A stretch of 64,000 nt of DNA, from contig NC_092679.1 in the NCBI RefSeq assembly GCF_964355755.1, positions 3,348,001 to 3,412,000 of the forward strand, written 5' to 3'. Both the position numbers and the translations under genes were made by a program. The stretch's first letter is position 1. Every line of letters starts with the position of its first letter. This document shows, one piece after another, positions 1-9,187 of the stretch. Under the pieces are notes generated by a model that ran no database searches, was not told where the DNA came from, and worked only from the letters and a program-made list of their open reading frames with translations. The stretch is from Antedon mediterranea (lineage: Eukaryota; Echinodermata; Crinoidea; Comatulida; Antedonidae).

Positions 1-111
1 AAACCACAAATTCTGAAAAAACCCATAGAAGCATTAATAAACTAGAGAGCTAACTATGCAACAGAAAAGAGTTATCAAGTTTTATAATAATACCTCTATG
101 GGAGTCAGTAC

Positions 112-180
112 AATAGCGCCTTGAGCACTTTGTGGATATGTGCGCTCTATAAATCTTATTATTATAATTATTATTATTAA
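112..180 (+). mobile_element. LINE-type 3' tail remnant
   Basis: A short stretch ends in a degenerate ATTATTATT microsatellite just after a motif of the form GAGCACTTTGTGG...GCTCTATAAAT. This resembles the AAAGCGCTATATAAAT plus (ATT)n tail seen more clearly at 35.2 kb, so I read it as the worn 3' end of a retroposon lying in the 3' part of the ENTPD gene. No coding part is visible. The rest of positions 1-396 shows no further exon that I can recognise. Confidence 0.35.
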
Positions 181-396
181 TGGTGTCTATTTTGGCACAG
201 TGTAGTGTACTTAATATTCCATTAAGATGTAAAAATCATCCACAATTAGAGAGCTATAACCCAGTACTAATTAAAATGATTGGTGTTTTTGTTTAATTTT
301 TATCTGTATTAGTACTTGTATGGTATTGAATTAAATCAAATCAAATAATATTATTATTATATCAAATACTTAAATTTAATAAAAATAAAAACAAAC

Positions 397-3300
397 CTTT
401 ATTTGCTGATTTGGAATGTATTGCACCTTCAATTTGTAGAATTCCCTGTAGGGCAACAAGTAGGCCGTTACCTAAATAACTGCCAAAAAAACAAGTTTTT
501 ATTCATATCTATTCAACTTTAACTTCACTGATGAAGGGCTAGTGTTGCTCGAAAGCTCTGCCAATTTGTTTGGCTGTTTTACTATGTCAGTCGGTTGGTT
601 GGTAGGTCAGTAAACACTACCGCAAATTTAAGCACACGACTGCAGCCATGTATTTGGCCTTGTTATTCTATTTTGTATCTTCATTTAGATCCAGCCACTG
701 ATACCACCAACATCATTGTCATTTTTTCAGTAATTTGCCTATATTTAATGTTTATTTTTTATATATTATTCACCCCTAATTGAGGAAATTTGGATCAGGC
801 CTTCTAAAGTGCAGCGCTTACTATGAATGGGGCCGAGACTGACCAGTACAACAGACTGACATGACGCACACTAAACATACCTATGAACAAGGAGGAAATA
901 TGATTTTCCAAAAATATTAATTTCTCTGATATCCCTATCGTCGACTTTATCAATTACTGATTTCAGCTCTTGAGGTGAATATGTGATCTGTACAGAACCG
1001 CCACCTAGGTCGATGACCCCTGACGTACCATCAGATTGAGAATACAATGTACCTGCAACAAACGATACATAATGATAATAAGTAACTGTGGTGAGGGCGC
1101 TATACTGAAAATAAATGACAATATGATAAGTTATTGCTTGAGATCATGGATACTCCATGTTGAGATCAAGCAAAAATATTTTTTTTAAATGCCATTGTAT
1201 ATCCTCTGGTATATTGCCACCCCACTAGAACACGAAATTGGGTCTATAGCCAAGGAAAGCCTGGGTCAGGAAAAAAAATCATTGGTAAGCATCTGAACTG
1301 GCTAGAGAGAGGCCTACATCCAGACAAAAAGTTAATACTGGGACTATACCAAGGGATATGCCTGTTTGTGAAATCAGACAAAAAGTAGGGGATGGGATTA
1401 GACCAGAAGTGGGATTATACCTGAGGATATACGGTATTAATAAGTTAATAATAATTATTAATAAGTTAATACTGGGACTATACCAAGGGATATGCTTGTT
1501 TGTGAAATCAGACAAAAAGTAGGGGATGGGATTAGACCAGAAGTGGGATTATACCTGAGGATATACGGTATTAATAAGTTAATAATAATTATTAATAAGT
1601 TAATACTGGGACTATACCAAGGGATATGCCTGTTTGTGAAATCAGACAAAAAGTAGGGGATGGGATTAGACCAGAAGTGGGATTATACCTGAGGATATAC
1701 GGTATTAATAAGTTAATAATAATTATTAATAAGTTAATACTGGGACTATACCAAGGGATATGCCTGTTTGTGAAATCAGACAAAAAGTAGGGGATGGGAT
1801 TAGACCAGAAGTGGGATTATACCTGAGGATATACGGTATTAATAAGTTAATAATAATTATTAATAAGTTAATACTGGGACTATACCAAGGGATATGCCTG
1901 TTTGTGAAATCAGACAAAAAATAGGGGATGGGATTAGACCAGAAGTGGGATTATACCTGAGGATATACGGTATTAATAATTATTTTGTTCATACCTTTTA
2001 AGAAATTTATGGCCTGCCATAAGTAAATACCTTCATATGCACCATCTAAGATGGTTACTGATTGGTCAAAAGGCTCAACAAAGAGTGGAGAATTTAAAAA
2101 CAATCGATATACCTGAAATTAGAAAAATCAATATTAGCTATCGCAATGTACATAATCTACAGTGTAATCTAGTAAATTTATCTCGCGTTAAGTTCGATAT
2201 GACCAGGGATAATAATTCATTAACTGATTCAAAAATCAATACCAATTTAACATACAAAAAATTCCAACTGAAAATATAAATTAAAATAGATGCATCAAAT
2301 TTAGGATCATGTTTTATTATTATTATTCTACTGCAGTTACTGCAGTTACTACATTTTTTTAACTGCAGTAACTAAATAATATTTTAATTTGTTTTAATGT
2401 ACAAGTTTATCAGTAGTCACTGAAATGAACAGCATAATGATTACCTGACCCCCTCCCCCCCCCCCAAAAAAAAGCATGATTATGAATGAAACATTGTTGT
2501 TACAGCAGTAACTGCAGTAGAATAGTGGTATGCTCCTTTAAGAAAAACAAATAAATACCCAATGGTATAACAAGTCGTTAAAGATTGTATTGAACATTTA
2601 TCAAGACTTTCTTTAATTTTCTTCACAAATTGACGGCCATATTTCAAAATTAGCGAAGTAATAAACATCACTCTAAACTGTAGCGTTGTAATTCAAATTC
2701 AACTTGTTTCTAGTAAAGATAAACTGCCGGAAAATCGCAATACTAAGATGACAAATTCGATTTAATAATCAATAACGAAGTAATTGCTAGTAATAAACCT
2801 TGACAAAATATAAATATATTGATACAAAATTAGAATGTATTCCTTATAGTAAGTAGCCTGCCTAATGCATTTCACTAAAATTGTGACATTAATGTATAAA
2901 GCTTATATATTTTCACGCAATCCATCAAATGTTTGCACAGCTAATCTATTTCAGTTTGATTGTAAAAATGTATTGGATTATTATACATTATGTTAATATT
3001 TCAAAATCAAATATCAAAGAAACAATATCAATATACAATCAGGTTTGTATATATTTTTAAATATTTTAGATATTACTGGAATTATTATTAAAAATATGAT
3101 TATATGTTTACCTTGGTATTGACAAATTATAAGCTGCTTAGTAGTGTTTTAATTATTACAATTTACATACTGTATTTCAATAAACTAATTAAGTTAGAAA
3201 TTATTCAGTAGGTTTGATCAATAAATTCAAAATTTATTTTCACGATACTATTACCATAATTCTTTCCAAATCTGGATACCCCAAAAAGGGTAAATCTGTT

Positions 3301-6025
3301 ACATAACAGAATCATATAAAAAAAACAAACTAGATATTCAAGTCCCTCAACAACTTTTTTCGCAAGTTTGCTCAATGTGTTTAGTATAAAGTACAAATTA
3401 CGTCAGAGTTGGCAAAACATCTGACCACCAATTACTCAACCTACATATTATCCCATTTAAAAAAATGTTTACAAAGATTGACAACCAGTCCAGCATAGAG
3501 TTTTACTTACCTCGCTAAGGAGGTTGCCTGCCTCTTGTTGTGGTAGCAGTCTAAGTCCTGCGGTTGCTTTCAGGGCTACTGGAGTTTTACCCCATAGTTG
3601 TTCTGGAATAGTTGATAACGCTTGTGATAATAGTCCTTGTAAGCTTACGGCCCCCTACAGAAAGGAAAAGAAAATCCAATTTTCATTAGAGTGTATAAAC
3701 GATCCACAGACATATACAAAAATAATTTTTTTTGAGTAAATAAGATTGAATTTAGGCAGAAATCTTTGATAACAGGGCATTATGGTATGGTATTACTGTA
3801 CACTTGGCTATTCCTCCTCACCTTTGAAATAACCTTGAGGGCTTACCTTTACTGGATTCTGTGCATATGCTGATAATCCAAGCCTTGTAAAATTATAAGT
3901 CTCTTTTACCAAATAAGGCAACAAACCTGAATGAAACAAATTAATATATTTAATTAATTTTTTAAAATATTACAACTAAACTTCAATATTTAACATAGAA
4001 TATACAGTCAACTGTATCAAAAACAATATTTTCTTACAGTTCAAACTCATTTCAAAATTTATTCAAAAAGTAAAAATCAGATGTTCTAAAAATGAGACAA
4101 AATGGCCAATCATTTGTTCTACTTCAGTGAAAGCTTATTTATTATATTAAAAAAAAATTTATTTTGCCATTTTTTTAATTTGGCACTATGACCTTTAACA
4201 ATCAATATGCAAAAACACCTTGTTCATTTCTCTTGCAGGAAACATACATACTGTATATACCGGTATATATTTTGGAACAACCTGACTTTAGATTAAAGAC
4301 TTTTAAGTCTAAAAAAGAACTTTTATTATCAAGAGAATGATTTATGGTGGCCCATCTCTTAAATGATTTTTGTTTTTTTAAAAAATATCTTTATTAAATG
4401 TTGTTTATTATTATTTTAATTTTATTGTTATGCTAATGCTATTATTTGTACTGAATACAATGTATTTGTACTGTACGTATGGGCCAAACCCTTGATTAGC
4501 AATTAAGCCATTTTTGTCTGCTCCTAATTTGCTATTGGTGAATAAAGAATAATAAATTAGAATACCCTGATTTTGATCTATTCTTTACAGAGTACCACCA
4601 CTGACAACGTGGCAAAAAAAAACACTATAATACTTAGAATAGAATAGAATATTTAATTTCATTAATTATTAATCAGTAGAGGATAAATAATACAGAACGC
4701 ACCATATGTGTTTTTATATGTAACATGATGAAATAAACACAAAACGAAAATCTAATAAACACAGCACCAAGTTAGAATTATTTTTCATCACAATCTAATG
4801 GGTGGTATAGAATTATTACAATTGTGAAAGTTATTAATGTACCACTTTTACTAATACAGCCATATTCAAGATGTATTGTCTCCCTAAAACATGAAAAATA
4901 AAGATTATTAAAATCAGATTTTGAATAGGCCAATTTGCAGTTTTAATAAGGTTATTCACTTCTGTAGAAAAAAAAATAAATTATTATTTCGCTTATAAAA
5001 AGACAAAATAAACGATTAATTTTACCCAAAAATTGTCTGACAATTTAGTTATAATTTGCTTTAATTTAAAATTACATTTTTTTTTCAGGGAGATTTTTAT
5101 TTTCCGATGCAGTTTTTGTTCAAAGTGATTAACTATTACATGACATTAAAATGGCATATTCAACAAAACAAATTTAAATAATAATATTTTTAGGGCGGAC
5201 AATATATCTAAAAAATACTAAATATACTAGTTGTGAATAAGTACTGCAACAGTTAAAAATGCTAATACCATTTTATGCATAGGTGTTTATTTGACTACTT
5301 ACAACAGTACTATAATAGATTATAATTTAATCAATACATTGCAATGCAATACATAAATTAATATTTTAAAGTAAATTTATATGGTTGAATTTGAATACCG
5401 AAATTGTTCATATCACAATAATAATATTTAAATAAAATACTGTACATACTGTACAGCAGATGTGATGATAAAAAATATTTATTTCTGAAAAGAAAGTCTG
5501 CATTTAATTTAATTCGTTTTTTCCTATTTATTTTTTATGTTTAATGCAGTAATATTAATCAGCCTAAAATATTTATCTTTGCAATATGGGCTGAAATTAA
5601 GAAATTATGAATAATTTATTAAACACTGTCAGTACAAACTTACCATGTGAGTTTTTGCGAAAGTGAAAAATATGAACACGCGAACCTGTGCTGCCTCCAT
5701 CAAATATAACCGTGTAGAAGTCCGTAGATTCGTTGGAATCGTTCAAATCTGCTTCGCTTGAACTACTATCCGGATCAAACAATATAATATTATCCAAGTT
5801 GTGTTGTTCCTGCACAACATCTTTAGATTTTAACATGGAAAAAATTCCACAAATTACAATGATGGATAACAACAAAAATGCGAGAAAACGAGTCTTTTCC
5901 GACATCTGTATGATCTTTTTTCTGTGATCTTTCGATGTATCTTCCACAATCTCGATTAGTAGAGGACTATTGGTGGCAGAAGTCTGTACTGGTTTTCCTT
6001 TACCTTTACCATTGTTACGGTACAT
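397..6025 (-). CDS. ENTPD6: Ectonucleoside triphosphate diphosphohydrolase 5/6-like (partial)
   Basis: Six exons read on the minus strand: 6025-5644, 3926-3847, 3654-3511, 2112-1995, 1052-881 and 479-397. Intron phases agree throughout, giving about 326 residues before the gene runs off the left edge. The family hydrolyses nucleoside diphosphates (mainly UDP, GDP) in the secretory pathway. A membrane anchor (FLAFLLLSIIVICGIFSML, about residues 45-63) suggests a type II protein as in ENTPD6. Apyrase conserved regions are clear: FDGGSTGSR, LKATAGLRLLP, DGAYEGIY and IDLGGGSVQ, followed by YLGNGL. Family members are 428-484 residues, so roughly a quarter is missing. The first in-frame Met lies further up, at 6115, but a CTCAG acceptor at 6033-6037 argues that coding starts at MYRNNG (6025) after a 5'-UTR intron. 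ENTPD5 and ENTPD6 are not separable with certainty; the membrane anchor favours 6. Confidence 0.88.
515..775 (+). repeat. Dispersed repeat P, copy 1 (Penelope-like?)
   Basis: This stretch carries CTGATGAAGGGCTAGTGTTG followed by CGAAAGCTCTGC, then AGATCCAGCCACTGATACC and a GTCATTTTTTCAGTAATTTGCC end. The same blocks in the same order occur in reverse at 43.33-43.50 kb, which shows a dispersed repeat. The class is uncertain; I associate the motif with Penelope-like elements from memory only. It lies just upstream (in gene terms) of the last visible ENTPD exon. Confidence 0.55.
1331..1978. repeat. 134-bp tandem array in ENTPD intron
   Basis: Nearly identical units begin with TTAATACTGGGACTATACC at about 1332, 1466, 1600, 1734 and 1868, a period of 134 bp with about 4.8 units. 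Each unit contains the block GGGGATGGGATTAGACC and an AT-rich link with TTAATAATAATTATTAATAA. The units differ by only a few bases, pointing to recent expansion or homogenisation. Each unit gives a 63-codon open frame on the minus strand, but 134 is not a multiple of three, so these are by-products of repetition and not genes. The array lies in the intron between ENTPD exons 4 and 5. Confidence 0.95.
2325..2526. mobile_element. Foldback/MITE-like element with PstI-like ends
   Basis: The left end TATTCTACTGCAGTTACTGC is matched in reverse by GCAGTAACTGCAGTAGAATA at the right end, giving a pair of inverted repeats about 200 bp apart. A poly-C run (2452-2465) followed by poly-A sits between them. 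I see no coding sequence. It lies in the ENTPD intron between exons 3 and 4 and looks like a small non-autonomous DNA transposon; no clear target duplication was found. Confidence 0.6.
4867..5215 (+). mobile_element. MITE family B, copy 1
   Basis: It starts near AGATGTATTGTCTCCC and ends near GGGCGGACAATATATCT, so the termini are imperfect inverted repeats. The interior shares many blocks (AAACATGAAAAAT, TTTTGAATAGGCC, TTGTTCAAAGTGATTAACTA, GACATTAAAATGG) with copies at 15.8, 36.9, 43.8 (reversed) and 61.6 kb. The element is non-coding and lies in ENTPD intron 1. Confidence 0.75.
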
Positions 6026-6732
6026 TAAGTTTCTGAGAAAAAAGTAAAAAAAACTTTTAAATAAAGTGAACAATTTTTTAAAAATGAGTTCCAAAAAACA
6101 TAAAATTCCATTCATAAAAATATTCTAGAAAATTCATATTCCTAAAGTATACCTACAATGCTCGATCCATTTTAAAAATTAAAAATGAAAGGAGACATTA
6201 TAACATAAAAAAAAAAGATTTTACTCGTACACAACACAATGATCATTGCTTGACATTGCAGCACCAGAATGGCTGTGAGAACACATCATCTTGATGTTGA
6301 GAACCAACCGAATTGAATTCGAAAACTTCAGCGCGCCTGCTCCACACTCTGTAGGAGGCCTGAGCTAGCCCGACTTGTATTGTTTGTCGGAGAGGTCAAA
6401 ACAGCTTCCTTACCCACTCAATGTCATGAGACAGTTGGTTTGCCTGACTGCTGATGCCTACTCTCTAGCTAGCTAGCCATCATCATATCACCAACACTTT
6501 TATCATTTATGATGCCTAAAATCATATTTCAACTAGTTTATTGTTAATAATAAGCTAAATTACATACCTGCTATTTATTTTATTCTATCGATAGACCCAC
6601 TTGACATAACTTAGACTAAATTAATAAGTAACTCAAAAACTTGACACGTCAAAATCACCCACACAGCAAAAGTTGTTACTTTGTTGTTGTTTTTCAACCT
6701 AAACTGACAGTGCGCCCTCTTTATTTTGCAAG
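6026..6732. promoter_or_regulatory. Bidirectional promoter between ENTPD and MRPS18A
   Basis: The two genes are transcribed away from each other with about 700 bp between their start codons, part of which is ENTPD 5'-UTR intron. The stretch is more GC-rich around 6310-6420 than its surroundings. No TATA box is evident near either start. That arrangement is typical of housekeeping promoters, but transcription starts cannot be placed from sequence alone. Confidence 0.6.
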
Positions 6733-6740
6733 ATGGCGGC
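6730..6740 (+). promoter_or_regulatory. YY1-type site overlapping the MRPS18A start codon
   Basis: AAGATGGCGGC matches the YY1 consensus exactly, and its ATG is the MRPS18A initiator. This placement is common for animal ribosomal and mitochondrial protein genes and supports the chosen start. Confidence 0.65.
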
Positions 6741-8306
6741 CTCCATGGGACGTCTTGGGTTCTCAAATTTCTACAGAATGTGTTTAAATTACACATTTTA
6801 TTCTAAAGCTATTAACATTGGTCACTGGTACAGGTGTTCTAGCCCATCATTCCATACTTCTGCTTTTTTAAATTGCACAGAAAGATATAGAAAAGGTTAT
6901 ATACAAAAAAAGTGTTAGGGTAGGCTAGTCTAGTAGTAGGCCAGACCTCGCGTTACTTGAGGGCGGAACCGCAATTGGTTTGTGCCCAACTTGAAATTTT
7001 TTCTAGACGATTCATCCCGCTTTTTTTTAAACCTCAACGAAATTGATATACAGTAGTAGTGTACCAATATACAATACATATTCAATACACTACTATTACA
7101 GAAAAGTAATTCAGTTGTATAAATTAAAAGTTAAAATAAAATCGGTTTCAATATTTTATTACCATTTCCTAGAGAAATATTTTAAACTAAAATTAAAAAC
7201 AATTTTATTTTTTATTATAGTTATTGAAACCACTGATGGCGATGTTACTACAGTGAGTATTATTAAAACATGTATTAAATCCAGGAAAAACACATTTAAA
7301 ACGTTGTATTTACCTATTTGCAGCTTTATGTTACATGTAACATTTATTTCTGTTTATTTATTTTTTGCACTCTACTACTACTTACAGATAGAAGCAGAAT
7401 ATGCAATACCAGAAGCAGGAACCCAGCCTCTTCGAGAAGAATATAAAGATGCATGTCCCATCTGTAGGCTTAATTTACGAGTAACATACAAGGTAAAACA
7501 TTATAAATTGGTCAGATGCTTTGCCCTACTGTGTACTGCTGTTGATAAAACTGGGGGTGGGTTAACTGAATCCTTTTTTGGGGATTGTGGAAGTCTCTAC
7601 CTCTCTCAAACTTTTAAAATTAGATTCTTGTATTAATTTCTTTCTTTCAGGATGTTTTGATATTAAAACAGTTTGTAAAAGAAGACGGTTCGATGTTGCC
7701 AAAGCGCGTCACAGGCGTCTGTAACAAACAACATAACATTCTTGTAGAGTGCATTAAAAGAGCTAATAAATCAGGTATGAATGATGTTTGATATGTCGTC
7801 AGATTTTTACAAATAATTATGGCACCATACTCAAAAATAAAAAAAGGAAGATTCGTATTATATTTGCCTCCGTTTTGAGCTTTGTCTACACTATCAAACT
7901 TTATGTGACAAAAAAGTGATATGGTTATATATGGATATTATGATGTCATATCAGTACCATATTTTGGCGCATCACTACCATATCACTCTACCATATTTCG
8001 CCAAATCACACTTTTTTTGTCAAACTAATTGATAGACTAGATAGCGCTTAATCAAACTAGTTTGACAAGAAAAAGTGTGATGTTTCCAAATATGGTAGAG
8101 TGATATGATTTCATCATGTCCATCACAATGTTGTCGCATACAGTTTGATAGTGTAGACAGAGCTTTACACTGCCAAGCTAAAACAAACCTGTTACATATC
8201 TATTCTTGTTTTTCCAGGCTTATTACCAGACCATAAACCAAAAGAAAAAATGATTTTGCCACCAGGGGTCAGAGGAAAGAGGAAAATACGTTTACCACGA
8301 TTCTAA
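6733..8306 (+). CDS. MRPS18A: Mitochondrial ribosomal protein S18A (mL66)
   Basis: Five exons: 6733-6895, 7221-7252, 7388-7492, 7651-7774 and 8218-8306, joined in frame to give 170 residues and a TAA stop. The product is a bS18-family protein of the large mitoribosomal subunit. The first 50 or so residues are rich in Arg, Ser and aromatic residues with few acidic ones, as in a mitochondrial import signal. The family core is plain: CPICRLNL (residues 88-95), DVLILKQF, DGSMLPKRVTGVC (Cys124) and a C-terminal LLPDHKP. The CPIC pair and Cys124 fit the zinc-binding cysteines of bS18 proteins. Exon 1 uses a weak GTTATA donor, chosen because it gives the required phase and restores the family motif VIETTDGDVTT. 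At 170 residues it is shorter than the human protein (about 196), mainly at the C terminus. Confidence 0.92.
7877..8166. mobile_element. MITE family A, composite copy 1
   Basis: Both ends carry the family terminal repeat (GTCTACACTATCAAAC and its reverse GTTTGATAGTGTAGAC), followed on the right by AGAGCTTTA. A damaged internal end near 8030-8045 suggests two elements abutting. It occupies MRPS18A intron 4. The interior has the family CCATATTT and CATCATGTCC blocks and no coding capacity. Confidence 0.8.
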
Positions 8307-8396
8307 TAGTGTAATAGTTTTCAAGGAGAAAGACTGTACAAATACACCAGAAACAAATACTTTATATAATCGTTGCCTACCTAGTAACTGGATTCT

Positions 8397-8540
8397 AAAG
8401 CTCTGTCTACACTACCAAATTTTATGCGACAAAAAAAATGTGATGTGCCCATACATGGACATGATGATGTCATATCACTACCATATTTAAGCATATAAGT
8501 ACCATATTTAGGCAAATTACATTTTTTTGTCAAACTACAC
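8397..8540. mobile_element. MITE family A, copy 2 in MRPS18A 3' UTR
   Basis: It begins AAAGCTCTGTCTACACTACC directly after a TA and contains the family interior with CATGATGATGTCATATCAC. The right terminal repeat has decayed beyond TTTTTTGTCAAACTA. It sits between the MRPS18A stop codon and its likely polyadenylation signal, so it should be part of the mature transcript. Confidence 0.8.
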
Positions 8541-8659
8541 TTATACCATAAGTAGATATTGGTTAGTGACATTTTGTAAGTAGTGAGGTACTTGGGCCTA
8601 TCTAAATTGTCACATTTTGGTTGGTGACAATTAACCACCCACTAATGAATATCAGTGAT

Positions 8660-8665
8660 AATAAA
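8660..8665 (+). other. Candidate poly(A) signal of MRPS18A
   Basis: AATAAA occurs about 355 bases after the MRPS18A stop codon; no earlier canonical signal is seen on the plus strand. Inference from motif and position only. Confidence 0.5.
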
Positions 8666-9114
8666 GTACTGAAACAAATCTATTGTGACTGGTTAAAAAA
8701 AAAAAACAGCTGTACTATAATTGTTTGAAATTGATATTGAGATGAGCTCTGTTAAAAGACACACATTTTAAACCTGGAGAAATTGAATGCGAAACACTTG
8801 AAAATGAAAGAAAAACAAAGTACTCGGAATAGTGTTTATCGGAAAAGTATAATTACAATTTATTTGCAGAAAACATTCTAATTATTGATGAAGTGTTTGT
8901 AATTGACTGCTGCTATGGCGTTTCAATGAAGAAAATAACAAACAAAATAGTTTTGTTTTACATATTTCATAACCAAAACAGTTTGGTTACAAAATAGTGG
9001 TAAAATACTACCCATCAACAACATGACTAAAAAAAAACTTTCAATAAATAACAAGTGTAAATTGGTTATTTCAACACATATTTGTGAACATGTATTTACA
9101 ATTTAGTATATACA

Positions 9115-9120
9115 TTTATT
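9115..9120 (-). other. Candidate poly(A) signal of RSPH9
   Basis: TTTATT on the plus strand is AATAAA on the minus strand, about 70 bases past the RSPH9 stop codon. If correct, the convergent MRPS18A and RSPH9 transcripts end about 450 bp apart without overlap. Confidence 0.5.
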
Positions 9121-9187
9121 TCATGTTACTTTATATTATAAAGTTATAAAAACAGCATTGACTGTAAACTGTGTTTTGTTTCCGTGT

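Noticed and set aside
1279-1917. Series of overlapping 63-78-codon open frames on the minus strand with the same protein
   Set aside because: They follow from the 134-bp tandem repeat; the period is not a multiple of three, so no continuous protein exists, and they lie in an ENTPD intron.
2037-2279. 80-codon plus-strand open frame
   Set aside because: It overlaps ENTPD exon 4 on the opposite strand and has no family resemblance.
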